This document shows, in pieces, positions 8,321 to 19,202 of a DNA stretch of 64,000 bases. The stretch's first letter is position 1. Each line of letters opens with the position of its first letter. The translations under genes and the position numbers were made by a program. The stretch spans positions 81,951 through 145,950 of the forward strand of contig NZ_JAHWZX010000010.1 in assembly GCF_019351405.1 (NCBI RefSeq). The letters are read 5' to 3'. Source of the stretch: Stakelama flava (GTDB lineage Bacteria; Pseudomonadota; Alphaproteobacteria; Sphingomonadales; Sphingomonadaceae). The notes beneath the pieces were generated by a model that ran no database searches, was not told the origin of the DNA, and worked only from the letters and a program-made list of their open reading frames with translations.

Positions 8321-9199
8321 ATGCGCCGCCTTTTTCTTGCCCTTGCCGCGTTGCTGGCCGGACTCGCGCTCGCGGGCTGTCATGACGCGCGACAGGTCTC
8401 GGCCAGCCCGCCCCTGTGGAAGGTTTCGGACGGCGATACGACGATCTGGCTGCTGGGATCGATCCACATGCTGCCCGCAAATATCCGCTGGCGCACCCCG
8501 GCAGTGGAAGCCGCGATTGCGGATTCGAACCGGCTGATCCTCGAAATCCCGCCGGGCGATCCGGGCAAAGCTTCGGCTGCTTTCCTGAAGAAAGCGCGGG
8601 CGCGACAGGCAGTCGCGATCGAGCAGCGCCTGCCGCGTGCGAAGCGAGCGCTGCTAGGCGCGGCAGTAAAACATGCCGGGGTGGAGCGCGCGACGCTGGA
8701 CGGGCTGAAGGACTGGGGCGCGGCGCTGATGCTGGCGGCGGGCGATGCGCGCGAAGCGGGCGCGACCCGCGCGGACGGCGTTGAGGCGGTGCTGACCGGC
8801 GAATTTCAGGCAGCGGAGAAGCCGATCGACGCGTTCGAAACGCTGGACGAACAGTTCGCGATCTTCGATTCGCTGAACCCCGCCGATCAGCGCCGCCTGC
8901 TCACCAACGCGGTTACCGATGCTGCGTCGGACGACGGCTATGCGCGCGGGCTGGCGGCGTGGCGTGCGGGTGATGCGAAGGCGCTGGAAAGCGCGGCGGA
9001 CATGCTGTTCACCGATGCGCCGGGGCTGAAAGCAGCGCTGCTGACCCGACGCAACGCGCGCTGGGCCGCGCGCATCAAGCGGGAAATGCGTCGCCCGGAA
9101 ACCGTGCTGATCGCGGTCGGCGCAGGGCATCTGGCCGGCGATGACGGCCTGCCCGCGCTGCTGGCGCGCAAGGGGTACGCCGTGACGCGAGTGCAATAG
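8321..9199 (+). CDS. TraB/GumN family lipoprotein (copy 2)
   Basis: A 292-residue paralogue of the preceding gene. The N-terminus [20 protein letters not shown] is a lipoprotein signal with Cys20 as the lipidated residue. The family motif [19 protein letters not shown] and the closing [16 protein letters not shown] match copy 1. The two genes are probably co-transcribed, giving one soluble and one membrane-anchored version in the periplasm. Codon use is the same as its neighbours, so an old local duplication is likelier than recent transfer. Substrate unknown. Confidence 0.88.
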   Translation: MRRLFLALAALLAGLALAGCHDARQVSASPPLWKVSDGDTTIWLLGSIHMLPANIRWRTPAVEAAIADSNRLILEIPPGDPGKASAAFLKKARARQAVAIEQRLPRAKRALLGAAVKHAGVERATLDGLKDWGAALMLAAGDAREAGATRADGVEAVLTGEFQAAEKPIDAFETLDEQFAIFDSLNPADQRRLLTNAVTDAASDDGYARGLAAWRAGDAKALESAADMLFTDAPGLKAALLTRRNARWAARIKREMRRPETVLIAVGAGHLAGDDGLPALLARKGYAVTRVQ

Positions 9200-9211
9200 C
9201 GCGTCGCGCGC

Positions 9212-9240
9212 TTGCCAACCGGGCCGTACGCGCGTATAGG
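9212..9240 (+). promoter_or_regulatory. Putative vegetative promoter for rplY-pth
   Basis: TTGCCA (9212-9217), 17-base spacer, TATAGG (9235-9240). Spacing is optimal for a sigma-70-type promoter, and transcription would start near 9247, about 78 bases before rplY. Sequence match only. Confidence 0.5.
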
Positions 9241-9324
9241 CGCGCGCTTGTTCGCGTGGGGACATCCCTGGAGGCCCGCGCGACAGAAAACCACGCAATC
9301 AAGCGCATTCGAAGGACAGATATC

Positions 9325-9999
9325 ATGAGCGATCAGCTTACGCTGTCGGCCGAGACGCGCGACCGGGTTGGCAAGGGAGCCTCCCGGGCGCTTCGTCGCG
9401 AAGGCCGAGTTCCCGCCGTTCTGTACGGCAACAAGAAAGAGCCCCTTCCGATTCACGTCGAGGAGCGCGCGCTCGTCAAGATGCTCAATACCGGGCATTT
9501 CATGAACTCGGTCATCATGATCGACACCGGCGACGGCAGCCCTGTGCGCACCCTGCCCAAGGATGTGACGCTGCACCCGGTTACCGACCGTCCAACGCAT
9601 GTCGACCTGCTGCGCATCGACGAACATGCGAAGGTCACCGTGGCGATCCCCGTCACCTTCACCAATGAAGAAGAAGCGCCGGGCATCAAGCGCGGCGGCG
9701 TGCTGAACATCGTTCGCCACGAACTGGAACTGGTGGTCGATGCCGCGAGCATCCCCGACGAGGTCGAAATCTCGCTCAAGGGACTGGATGTCGGCGATTC
9801 GGTTCATATCAGCCATGTGAAGCTGCCCAAGGGCGCCGAATCGGCAATCACCGATCGCGACTTCACCATCGCCACGCTGGTCGCCCCGTCGGCGATGAAG
9901 TCGAGCGAAGGCGAAGCCGAGGGCGAGGAAGCCGGCGAGACCGAAGTCACCGAGCAGAATGCCGACACTGTCATGGAAGACGACAAGGACGGCGAATAA
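9325..9999 (+). CDS. rplY: 50S ribosomal protein L25 (general stress protein Ctc form)
   Basis: A 224-residue 5S-rRNA-binding ribosomal protein of the long L25/Ctc type. The N-terminal L25 domain (about 6-95) begins with [24 protein letters not shown]. The TL5-like C-terminal beta domain follows (about 100-190), then an acidic tail rich in Glu/Asp ending in DDKDGE. The start is the ATG after AAGGACAGATATC; 23 upstream codons are not conserved in the family. It is followed by pth, a pairing common in bacteria, and shares the promoter proposed at 9212. Confidence 0.95.
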   Translation: MSDQLTLSAETRDRVGKGASRALRREGRVPAVLYGNKKEPLPIHVEERALVKMLNTGHFMNSVIMIDTGDGSPVRTLPKDVTLHPVTDRPTHVDLLRIDEHAKVTVAIPVTFTNEEEAPGIKRGGVLNIVRHELELVVDAASIPDEVEISLKGLDVGDSVHISHVKLPKGAESAITDRDFTIATLVAPSAMKSSEGEAEGEEAGETEVTEQNADTVMEDDKDGE

Positions 10000-10107
10000 T
10001 CCGGACCGGGCCGGAACCGGCGGCATCCGCGACGCGGAACGCCCCGTTCCGGCCCTCCATCCCGGCACGGACCGGGCGGGCCACCCGCGCCCCGAAAGGG
10101 CAGGTCG

Positions 10108-10677
10108 ATGCAAATCTGGGCAGGACTGGGTAATCCCGGCGCGCAATATGCGATGCACCGGCACAATGTCGGTTTCATGGCGGTCGACGCGATTGCCGAA
10201 ATCCACGGTTTCAGCACGCCCAAAAAGCAGTTTCTGGGCTTGACGCAGGAAGGCCGGATCGGCGGCGAAAAGATCATACTGCTCAAACCCGCCACCTTCA
10301 TGAACGAAAGCGGCCGGTCGATCCGCGCCGCGGTCGATTTCTACAAGCTGGACGAAAGCGCGGTCACCGTCTTTCACGACGAACTGGACCTGGCACCGTT
10401 CAAAGTGAAGGTGAAAACCGGCGGCGGAGCGGCCGGGCATAACGGCCTGCGTTCGACCGACAGCCATATCGGCAACGAATATCGTCGCGTGCGGTTGGGC
10501 ATCGGCCATCCCGGGCACAAGGACAGGGTGCACGGCTATGTGCTGGGCAATTATGCGAAAGAGGAGATCGAGGACTTGTCCGTCCTGCTGGGTGCGGTAG
10601 CGGCCGAAGCCGAATGGCTGGCACGCGGCGACGACGCCCGCTTTCTGAGCGAGGTCGCGCTGCGTATGCAGCGATAA
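10108..10677 (+). CDS. pth: Peptidyl-tRNA hydrolase
   Basis: A 189-residue cytoplasmic enzyme that frees tRNAs from prematurely released peptidyl-tRNA. Family residues are all in place: Asn9 in GLGNPG, catalytic His19 in HRHNVGF, Asn66 in TFMNESGR, Asp91 in FHDELDL, and Asn112 in GGGAAGHNGLRS. Length is normal. An AGG lies about 5 bases before the ATG. It follows rplY by 108 bases, probably in one transcript. Confidence 0.97.
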   Translation: MQIWAGLGNPGAQYAMHRHNVGFMAVDAIAEIHGFSTPKKQFLGLTQEGRIGGEKIILLKPATFMNESGRSIRAAVDFYKLDESAVTVFHDELDLAPFKVKVKTGGGAAGHNGLRSTDSHIGNEYRRVRLGIGHPGHKDRVHGYVLGNYAKEEIEDLSVLLGAVAAEAEWLARGDDARFLSEVALRMQR

Positions 10678-10816
10678 CCGCCGAACGCATCCATGCCGAC
10701 GCATCGCGTTTCCCTTGCGCCGACGCTGGATTGGTTCACTCGTTTGGCGGGTTGGCATTGACGGAGCGCGGACGCACTGCTCGCAATGGCGCTTCGCCGA
10801 CCCCAGATGCGCTTGC

Positions 10817-11617
10817 ATGACTGATCCATCGCAAGCCGCCGCCCTGCTGGGCAGCGACATCGTCGCTTCGCGTCCCATGTCCGGCGGCGACCTTTCCGAA
10901 GTGGTCGCGCTCGACCTTGCCGATGGCCGCCGCGTGGTTTCCAAAACGGGAGTGAGCGCACGAAGCGAAGCGGCGATGCTTCGCGCCATCGCCGCAACCG
11001 GCGCGCCCGCTCCCGAAGTGCTCGCGGCAAGCGACGAGCTGTTGCTGATCGAACGGGTCGATGCGGGCGGTAGTCTGTCGAATGCGTGGGACGATCTGGC
11101 GGAGGTGCTCGGCCGCCTGCACGGCGCGCGTGGCGATAGCTATGGCTGGACGTGCGATCACGCCTTTGGTGCGGTGAGCGTCGAGAACACGCAATGCGAC
11201 GACTGGGTGACATTCTGGGCCGATCGCCGGCTTCGCTGCCACGCACCGCATGTCAATGCCGCGCTGGCCCGACGGATCGAGGCGCTGGCCGACCGGCTGA
11301 ACGATCATTTGCCTGCGCATCCCGCCCCGGCGCTGCTCCATGGCGATCTGTGGGGCGGCAACGTGCTGGTATCGGGCGACCATGTGCGCGCGCTGATCGA
11401 TCCGGCCTGCTATTATGGTGACCGCGAAGTCGATGCGGCAATGCTGACGCTGTTCGATGCGCCGCCCGCTCGCCTTTTCGACGCGCTCGCCTTTGAACCG
11501 GGATGGCGCGAGCGCCAGCCGGTCTATCGCCTCTGGCCGCTGCTCGTCCATCTGCGCCTGTTCGGAAACAGCTATCGCGGCGCGGTGGAACATTGTCTTG
11601 ACGATCTGGGCGTCTAG
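10817..11617 (+). CDS. Fructosamine/ketosamine-3-kinase family protein
   Basis: A 266-residue small-molecule kinase of the fructosamine-kinase family (PF03881), within the protein-kinase-like fold. Such enzymes phosphorylate ketosamines formed by glycation so that the adduct breaks down. Visible motifs are the nucleotide-loop region SGGDLSEVVAL (about 22-32), the catalytic HGDLWGGNVL (Asp acting as base) and the metal-binding DPACYYGDREVDAAM. The start is the ATG of MTDPSQAAALLG; upstream codons lack family resemblance. It stands alone, 139 bases after pth. Actual substrate is not known. Confidence 0.88.
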   Translation: MTDPSQAAALLGSDIVASRPMSGGDLSEVVALDLADGRRVVSKTGVSARSEAAMLRAIAATGAPAPEVLAASDELLLIERVDAGGSLSNAWDDLAEVLGRLHGARGDSYGWTCDHAFGAVSVENTQCDDWVTFWADRRLRCHAPHVNAALARRIEALADRLNDHLPAHPAPALLHGDLWGGNVLVSGDHVRALIDPACYYGDREVDAAMLTLFDAPPARLFDALAFEPGWRERQPVYRLWPLLVHLRLFGNSYRGAVEHCLDDLGV

Positions 11618-11681
11618 GACGGACCAGCAAGCACTGGTCATTATCGTGCTATAGGCTGATGATGGAAACAGGGAGCGCGAT

Positions 11682-12362
11682 ATGATGCTGATAGCTTTCG
11701 CGATTGCCGCGACCCTCGCACTGACGCCGACCGTACCGGAGGAGGAGAGCCAGTTCGTGCCCCCAGCGGGGTATGCTGGTCGGCCGCCCGAAAGAGATAT
11801 TGCGGCCCCGCCGGACAAGGATATGCCGAGCATAATTGCTGTGCCGCCCGGAACGGTTGCGGACCGGTTTATGATTGTTCCGGACTATCCCCGGGATGGC
11901 CATGTCAAGGTGATCGGTGCATTTGCGATCACGCCGCATGGCAATGTGCGTCTGAAGAACGCATGGGGTCCAGGATTCCTGCCGGCCACGCTCTTCTTCA
12001 GCGACGGGCGCTGCTATCTGCTGGAAGCCGATTATTATAACCACGCGCTCTCCAATGGACGTTTCAGTCCCGAAAGCTGCGACGGAAAACGATATGACGA
12101 AAAGCCGTCCTCATCGGCCCCGGACAACAGCGGCTTGCATTTTATCGACGCAGCATGGGGATATAGTGTTTGGGAAAAAACGGACGGATCGGTGATCGTT
12201 ACAGCACCCTATGCCAAGGATTTCACACCGCTTTTTTCGGCCAAAATGCATGTCCTCGCTATCACGGCAATTAACGGCCCCGATTATCCCGGTGGCAATG
12301 TCACGCTGATCGGTGCGATCGATGGACAATCAATGGCGGTTATTCTGGATGTCGGTTTCTAA
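11682..12362 (+). CDS. Hypothetical exported protein
   Basis: A 226-residue protein that I do not recognise. Residues 1-15 (MMLIAFAIAATLALT) look like a signal peptide, followed by a Pro/Glu-rich linker to about residue 50 and a mainly beta-strand body with two cysteines, in GRCYLLE and ESCDGKR, that could form a disulfide. Local base composition is slightly more A+T-rich than the flanking genes, with less biased codons. An AGGGAGCG lies before the ATG. It may be a recent or fast-evolving gene with a periplasmic role. Confidence 0.65.
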   Translation: MMLIAFAIAATLALTPTVPEEESQFVPPAGYAGRPPERDIAAPPDKDMPSIIAVPPGTVADRFMIVPDYPRDGHVKVIGAFAITPHGNVRLKNAWGPGFLPATLFFSDGRCYLLEADYYNHALSNGRFSPESCDGKRYDEKPSSSAPDNSGLHFIDAAWGYSVWEKTDGSVIVTAPYAKDFTPLFSAKMHVLAITAINGPDYPGGNVTLIGAIDGQSMAVILDVGF

Positions 12363-12433
12363 AACCGGCCTGTCGACAGCGGCGCTGGTATGTGGCCTAA
12401 GGCGGGTTCGGCCTGTCGTACGGGGGAATATCG

Positions 12434-14377
12434 ATGAAGAAGCTGCTGGTGGCGCCCGCGCTGCTGTTGGTCGCCGCGCCTGCTGTCGCGCAGGAATATC
12501 ATCCACGCGAAACCTTCGCGCCGCTGGACCTTTCGCAGGGGGTCAATCGCTACCGCTCGTCCAATGGCCTGCCCGGCCCCGATTACTGGCAGAACCATGC
12601 CGATTATGCGATTCGCGCGACGCTGGACACGAAGGCGAAGGCGCTGCGCGGGTCCGAACGGATCACCTATACCAACAACAGCCCCGACACGCTTCGCATC
12701 ATCTGGCTGCACGTCGAACAGAATCTCTACAAGGCGGAATCGCGGGGATACCTTGCCAATGGCGGGCCGGTACGCGGGACCACCGGCGGCGCGATGATCG
12801 ATTCGGCAGCGATCGGCATCGGCAAGGGCGAGAGCCAGCCGGTGACGCCGACAATCAACGATACGCGGATGCAGATCGTGCTGCCGGCGCCGCTGAAACC
12901 GGGCGAGAGCGCGACGATCGAAATCGCGTGGCATTTCACCATCCCCGGCACGTTCGGCGGGCGGATGGCATGGGGCACGTCACGCGACGGCGAAATCTAT
13001 GACCTGGCGCAATGGTATCCGCGCGTCGCCGTGTATGACGATATTCGCGGCTGGGACCCGCTGCCTTATCTGTCCCAGGAATTTTACAGCGAATATGGCG
13101 ATTTCGATTACTGGCTGACCGTGCCTTCGGACATGATCGTCGCCGGATCGGGCGAATTAATGAACCCGAAAGACGTGCTGACGCCGACGCAGATCGACCG
13201 GCTGGACAAGGCGCGCCGGTCCGACAAGACGGTAACGATCCGGTCACCGCAGGAAATCGACGATCCGGCCAGCAGGCCGAAGCGCGACGGTACGCTGACC
13301 TGGCATTTCCGCATGGAAAATACGCGCGACGTCGCATGGACAGCGTCGAGCAAATTCGCGTGGGACGCGGCGCGGATCAACCTGCCGGACGGAAAGAGCG
13401 CGCTCGCCCAGTCGGTTTACCCGGCGGAAAGCGCGGGACCGGACCGGTGGGGCCGCTCCACCGAATATGTAAAGGATGCGGTCGAACGGTTTTCGGCCAA
13501 ATGGTATCCCTATCCTTGGCCCAACGCGATCAATGTCGCGGGTCCCGCTACGGGCATGGAATATCCCGGCATCGTGTTCGACGGCATCGACGACAAGGGC
13601 AAGATGCTGTTCTGGATCACCGCGCATGAAATCGGCCATGGCTGGTTCCCGATGATCGTCGGGTTCGACGAACGCCGCCATGCGTGGATGGACGAAGGGT
13701 TCAACACGTTCATCGACGTGTATGAATCGGACGAGTTCAACCATGGCGAATATGCGCCCAAGCGCGACGGCGAATATGCGCCGGGCGGCGGTAATCCGGT
13801 TGACGAAATTCTGCCGATCCTTGCCGATAAGGACGCGCCCCCGATCATGAGCCGCGCCGACACGGTGATCGAAAAATACCGCCATCCGGTCACCTATTTC
13901 AAAACCGCGCTGGGGCTGGTGCTACTGCGCGAACAGATATTGGGACCGAAGCGATTCGACCATGCCTTTCGCCGCTTCGCCGATGCCTGGGCGTTCAAAC
14001 ATCCCAAGCCCGATGATTTTTTCCGCGCGATGGCGAGCGACGCGGGCGAAGACCTCGACTATTACTGGCGCGGCTGGTTTTTGAACAACTGGCAGATGGA
14101 CCTGGCGGCGACCCGGATCGCGTATGTCGACAATGATCCGACAAAGGGCGCGCTGGTAACGGTGGAAGCGCGCGACAAGCTGATAATTCCGGCGACGCTT
14201 CGCGTGACCTTTGCCGATGGCAGCACGAAGGACGTGCGGCTTCCGGCCGAAACGTGGATCCGGCAGGCAGCGACCGCAGTGCCGGTTGGCGGCACGAGCA
14301 AGGTTGTGAAGGCGGAAATCGATCCCGACCACAAGCTGCCCGACAAGGATCGCAAGAACAACGTGGTGACGGGCTGA
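12434..14377 (+). CDS. M1 family zinc metallopeptidase, secreted
   Basis: A 647-residue gluzincin aminopeptidase-like enzyme. Residues 1-20 (MKKLLVAPALLLVAAPAVAQ) are a signal peptide. The zinc site is His398-Glu399-X2-His402 (HEIGH) with Glu421 in WMDEGFNTF, matching HEXXH-X18-E. N-terminal beta-sandwich features are seen before residue 330, and no clear GAMEN is evident (the equivalent region reads GMEYPG). A GGGGGAA lies before the ATG. It probably trims peptides in the periplasm. A second M1 protein in the window (43931-45865) is a lipoprotein of the leukotriene-A4-hydrolase type and is only distantly similar. Confidence 0.92.
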   Translation: MKKLLVAPALLLVAAPAVAQEYHPRETFAPLDLSQGVNRYRSSNGLPGPDYWQNHADYAIRATLDTKAKALRGSERITYTNNSPDTLRIIWLHVEQNLYKAESRGYLANGGPVRGTTGGAMIDSAAIGIGKGESQPVTPTINDTRMQIVLPAPLKPGESATIEIAWHFTIPGTFGGRMAWGTSRDGEIYDLAQWYPRVAVYDDIRGWDPLPYLSQEFYSEYGDFDYWLTVPSDMIVAGSGELMNPKDVLTPTQIDRLDKARRSDKTVTIRSPQEIDDPASRPKRDGTLTWHFRMENTRDVAWTASSKFAWDAARINLPDGKSALAQSVYPAESAGPDRWGRSTEYVKDAVERFSAKWYPYPWPNAINVAGPATGMEYPGIVFDGIDDKGKMLFWITAHEIGHGWFPMIVGFDERRHAWMDEGFNTFIDVYESDEFNHGEYAPKRDGEYAPGGGNPVDEILPILADKDAPPIMSRADTVIEKYRHPVTYFKTALGLVLLREQILGPKRFDHAFRRFADAWAFKHPKPDDFFRAMASDAGEDLDYYWRGWFLNNWQMDLAATRIAYVDNDPTKGALVTVEARDKLIIPATLRVTFADGSTKDVRLPAETWIRQAATAVPVGGTSKVVKAEIDPDHKLPDKDRKNNVVTG

Positions 14378-14387
14378 GCAGCAAAAG

Positions 14388-15687
<1,300 letters not shown>

Positions 15688-15705
15688 GAGCTGCGGAGAG
15701 CGATC

Positions 15706-15906
15706 ATGCATGACGAGAGCGAAAACGAAATCACCGCCGCTGCGCGCGAGGCGAAGACCGCACAGTCGCGTGCCGGTGCGCGCCCCGAACCCGGCCATGA
15801 CCGCAGCAGGAAATGGCCGACCAGCGCGGGGATAGGGCTTGGCATCGGATCGGCGGCGCTAGCCGCGGCCGCGCTATATGCCGCCAAGTCGAAGCGGCGC
15901 GACTGA
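15706..15906 (+). CDS. Small single-span membrane protein
   Basis: A 66-residue protein. Residues 1-37 are polar and charged (many Glu, Arg, Ala). Residues about 41-60 (AGIGLGIGSAALAAAALYAA) are a Gly/Ala membrane span, followed by a basic KSKRRD end. GGAGAG lies 6 bases before the ATG. It follows tgt by 18 bases and probably shares its transcript. No family recognised. Confidence 0.65.
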   Translation: MHDESENEITAAAREAKTAQSRAGARPEPGHDRSRKWPTSAGIGLGIGSAALAAAALYAAKSKRRD

Positions 15907-16009
15907 TCCTTCGCACGCAATTGCTGATTTAACCATATAGCGTTTCGCGGCGGGACACTGCGATTTTGGCGGGCGCATTGTCGCGCGCATTGCAGTATTT
16001 GGCGGCGCT

Positions 16010-17002
16010 ATGTCGGCACCCCGCCCTTTCGGCATGGAGATTCGCACGCTAATCGCGGCCGCGCTCGCATTATTGGCGGGGGCGGGGTTTTCGGCGCATG
16101 CAGCGCTCGCCTCGCTCGACCAGATGCGCCCCCCCGCGCCCGTCATGTCGCCGAAGGCCGATTATGATGCGGGCGAGCATTTTCCCGGTTCGCTCTATTA
16201 CACGATGGTGGAGGACGATGCGGCGGTGGCGCGCGGCGTTACCGGCACGACCGCGCTGCCCGACATGCCGGCATCCGCGCGCGCCGATGCGATGCAGCCG
16301 GGCATCGTGCCTGCCCGCCCCTTTCGCCTGACCGGCTCCGCCGAAAGCGAGGCGCGGGCGCGCGAATGCCTGACCAGCGCGATATATTATGAAGCGGCGC
16401 GCGAACCCGATGACGGGCAACAGGCGGTGGCGCAGGTGATCCTGAACCGTGTCGCGCACCCCGCCTTTCCCGATACCGTATGCGGGGTGGTTTATCAGGG
16501 ATCCGAACGGGCTGGATGCCAGTTCAGCTTCGCCTGCGACGGATCACTCGCCCGCGCGCCCGATCGCCGGTACTGGCGCAGGGCGCGCGACGTCGCCGTG
16601 GCGGCGCTTTCGGGGCATGTCTTCGCGCCCGTCGGGCTGGCGACGCATTATCACACCTATGCGGTTCGCCCGGCATGGAACCGCAAGCTGGTAATGACCG
16701 GCGTGTTCGGTGCGCATTTCTTCCATCGCTGGGCGGGCTGGTGGGGAACGGCGGCCGCGTTTCATGAAGTATATGCTGGCGGTGAGCCGGTGCCGGGGCC
16801 GCACCGCAGGATCGATGCCCCGCCGGTCGAAATGGTGCAAGCCGCGCTGCCGCTTCCCGCCATCGTCCACGCGGCCGCATCGTCCGACAGGGTGGCGCAA
16901 GCCACCCCGCAGGATGACGGTGAAGCAGACCCGCATGTCGCGGTGCTTCCGCAATCGCAAATCCTCGACAAATGGAAGGATTCGGGCAAGCCGCTGCGTT
17001 GA
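16010..17002 (+). CDS. SleB-type cell wall hydrolase
   Basis: A 330-residue exported peptidoglycan hydrolase of the Hydrolase_2/SleB family (PF07486). Residues about 10-33 form the signal segment. The catalytic domain, about 115-245, carries AIYYEAAREPDDGQQAVAQVILNRV with the family glutamate, then CGVVYQGSERAGCQFSFACDG and THYHTYAVRPAW. A Pro-rich C-terminal tail follows. The start may instead be the ATG eight codons later (MEIRTLIAA). It probably cuts glycan strands in the periplasm. Confidence 0.88.
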   Translation: MSAPRPFGMEIRTLIAAALALLAGAGFSAHAALASLDQMRPPAPVMSPKADYDAGEHFPGSLYYTMVEDDAAVARGVTGTTALPDMPASARADAMQPGIVPARPFRLTGSAESEARARECLTSAIYYEAAREPDDGQQAVAQVILNRVAHPAFPDTVCGVVYQGSERAGCQFSFACDGSLARAPDRRYWRRARDVAVAALSGHVFAPVGLATHYHTYAVRPAWNRKLVMTGVFGAHFFHRWAGWWGTAAAFHEVYAGGEPVPGPHRRIDAPPVEMVQAALPLPAIVHAAASSDRVAQATPQDDGEADPHVAVLPQSQILDKWKDSGKPLR

Positions 17003-17021
17003 GTTTGGCGGACTTGGCAAA

Positions 17022-17048
17022 AAGGCTCCGCCGGTCGGGCGGAGCCTT
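17022..17048 (-). terminator. Intrinsic terminator of the small exported protein gene
   Basis: Stem AAGGCTCCGCC (17022-17032) / GGCGGAGCCTT (17038-17048) with a 5-base loop. On the minus strand it is followed by a T-run (TTTTTGCC). It lies just past the stop of the gene at 17055-17414 and may also stop the convergent plus-strand hydrolase transcript. Confidence 0.8.
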
Positions 17049-17054
17049 ATGGGA

Positions 17055-17414
17055 TCAGCGACGATAGTTCGCCTGATGATACTGTCTGCTGTCACCGCCG
17101 CGGCTATGGCTGTCGTGGCGAAGTTTGCGCTCCAGCATGGCATAGCGGCGATCGAGGTCGCGGCGTTCCGCGCTGCTCAGCCCGTGTCCGCTGCGACGAT
17201 AGCGCGCCTCAAGCCTGGCAAGCTGGCGATATTCGACGCGAAGCGAACGCGCGTCGCGGCGACCGATCCTCCCGTCATGTTCGCGCTGATCGATCTGACG
17301 CTCGATCTGAACATGGCTGATATTCGCTGACTGGCGCGGCGCCGCAGTGACCGTCGCGGGCATGGCGGCGGTGGCGATGCCGATCCCGGCGAGCATGAGC
17401 GTGAATGTCTTCAT
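17055..17414 (-). CDS. Small basic exported protein
   Basis: A 119-residue protein with a signal peptide (MKTFTLMLAGIGIATAAMPATVTA). The mature part is very rich in Arg, with long helical heptad-like stretches (RDARSLRVEYRQLARLEARYRR and SSAERRDLDRRYAMLERKLR) and a His/Ser/Arg tail. The start is the ATG after GGAGACGCCGCC; the longer frame upstream is unlikely. It ends at an intrinsic terminator. It resembles small periplasmic proteins of sphingomonads without known function. Confidence 0.72.
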   Translation of the reverse strand: MKTFTLMLAGIGIATAAMPATVTAAPRQSANISHVQIERQIDQREHDGRIGRRDARSLRVEYRQLARLEARYRRSGHGLSSAERRDLDRRYAMLERKLRHDSHSRGGDSRQYHQANYRR

Positions 17415-17582
17415 GGCGGCGTCTCCTTCTTTCCTTCGCCGGGATGCTTCCGGCATGGATTGAAGAATAGGGCCTGTCTGTATCGTCAATGTCCCGAACG
17501 CCCCGCAAAAGTGTCGCGAAATGTGTCGCGGCGAGCGGGTTCGTTCAGGTAGGTGAACCGCGGATAACGGCCGCTTCGCCCA

Positions 17583-19202
17583 TCAGCCGCCGCCCGGCCC
17601 CTTGTTTTCCATCGGCGCGCGGCTGGGCATTTGCTGGCCTTCGGGACGCGGGCCCTGCGTCCAGTCGATCCGGTACAGATCGAACCGGCGGTCGGTAAGG
17701 TTGCGCACCGTCCCTTCCGCGCGCGCCCAGGTAAGGTCGGCCAGGTTCACATCGGCGATCGTAAGCGCTTCGATATTCTCGCTCGCCTCCGCCGCGATTC
17801 CGTCGCGTGCGAAGGGGAAATCGCATGGCGTGATGATCGCGCTCTGGGCATATTGGATGTCCATATTCTCGACGCCGGGCAGGTTGCCGACATTGCCGCT
17901 CATCACCACGAAACACTGGTTTTCGATCGCCCGCGCCTGCGCACAATAGCGCACGCGCATATAGCCCTGCCGATTGTCGGTGCAGAACGGCACGAAGATG
18001 ATCCGCGCGCCTTCATCGACCAATCGCCGCGCAAGTTCGGGAAATTCGCTATCGTAGCAGATGAGCACGCCGACCGGGCCGATATCGGTCTGGATCGTTT
18101 CCACACTGTCGCCGCCCTTGATCTTCCACCAATAGGCTTCGTTGGGGGTCGGGTGCAGCTTTTCCTGCGCATGGACCGAACCGTCCCGAAGGCAGACATA
18201 GGCGACGTTCTGAATATCGCCATCATCGGTGCGCGTCGGGTGCGACCCGCCGACGATGTTGATGTTGTAGCGGAGCGCCATGTCGCTCAATGCATCGACC
18301 AGCGGCTGGCGATGGTCGGTCAGCCGGTCGATCGCCTCGGTCGGCGACAGTTTTTTCCGCTCGAACGAAAGCAGTGAGAGCGAGCATAGTTCGGGAAAGC
18401 AGATGAAGTCGCATTCATAGCTGGCCGCGACATCGACGAAATATTCGACGTTGCGAATGAATTCGTCGAAATCCTTCACCGCGCGCGCCTGAAGCTGGCA
18501 GGTGGCGAGCCGGACGCTTTCGATGTCGCGCGGGACGCGGTGGGTCGGCGGTTCGTCGGGATCCACATACGGGTTGCGCCAGACCATGTGCGCAGCCATC
18601 GCAAGCGAGGCCTTGTCCTCCGGCAGATAGTTTTCGAGGATGCCGATCGGCTCGAAGCCGTTCGAAAGCTGGAACCCGATAACGGGATCGCGCAGCTTGC
18701 CCTCACGCACCTTCTCGACATAGTCGGCGGGGCCTTCGACCTTGTTCCGGTTGCGGCGGTAATTCGGCATCCGCCCGGCGAACACGATGCCCTTCAATTC
18801 CAGCCGTTCGGTGAGCGCGCGGCGCGCCTCATACAGGCGCTTGCCGATACGCAGGCCGCGCTGTTTCGAATCGACCGCCATTTCATAGCCGTACAGCCAG
18901 TCGCCAGTCGGATCGTGGCGGCTGCCGAAACCGTTGCCGGTGATGCTTTCCCAGTCATGCGGGGACAGCGCGACATGCTCGTCGATCCGGCTCGACGCGC
19001 AATAGCCGACGACCTCGCCTTCATACAGCGCGACGAACTGCCCCGCGGGAAAGTTGTTGATCTGTCCCCGGATCATGCCGGGGGTGTAGTTTTCCACGCC
19101 CGGATAGGCGGCATAGACCCTGCCGATCAGCGACAGGATGCCGGGAATGTCCCCGGTGGTGGCGGTGCGTACTTCAAGTTTCGCCGGCGAGCGTCTCGAC
19201 AT
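17583..19202 (-). CDS. GNAT acetyltransferase fused to a carbon-nitrogen hydrolase
   Basis: A 539-residue two-domain protein. Residues about 8-190 are a GNAT N-acetyltransferase domain with the acetyl-CoA loop QRGLRIGKRLYE (114-125). Residues about 228-520 are a nitrilase-superfamily amidase with the triad Glu271 (CFPELCS), Lys348 (AQEKLHPT) and Cys382 (LICYDSEFPE). This fused architecture is known in bacteria, but its substrate is not settled. A link between making and breaking an amide on one molecule is inferred. The gene stands alone on its strand between a small exported protein gene and the repeat near 19.3 kb. Confidence 0.92.
   Translation of the reverse strand: MSRRSPAKLEVRTATTGDIPGILSLIGRVYAAYPGVENYTPGMIRGQINNFPAGQFVALYEGEVVGYCASSRIDEHVALSPHDWESITGNGFGSRHDPTGDWLYGYEMAVDSKQRGLRIGKRLYEARRALTERLELKGIVFAGRMPNYRRNRNKVEGPADYVEKVREGKLRDPVIGFQLSNGFEPIGILENYLPEDKASLAMAAHMVWRNPYVDPDEPPTHRVPRDIESVRLATCQLQARAVKDFDEFIRNVEYFVDVAASYECDFICFPELCSLSLLSFERKKLSPTEAIDRLTDHRQPLVDALSDMALRYNINIVGGSHPTRTDDGDIQNVAYVCLRDGSVHAQEKLHPTPNEAYWWKIKGGDSVETIQTDIGPVGVLICYDSEFPELARRLVDEGARIIFVPFCTDNRQGYMRVRYCAQARAIENQCFVVMSGNVGNLPGVENMDIQYAQSAIITPCDFPFARDGIAAEASENIEALTIADVNLADLTWARAEGTVRNLTDRRFDLYRIDWTQGPRPEGQQMPSRAPMENKGPGGG

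Noticed and set aside
10000..10107. Terminator between rplY and pth
   Set aside because: GC-rich hairpins can be drawn but none is followed by a T-run, and the genes are likely co-transcribed.
8938..10989. A 683-codon minus-strand frame opposite rplY and pth
   Set aside because: Spans several genuine plus-strand genes; antisense artefact of GC-rich DNA.
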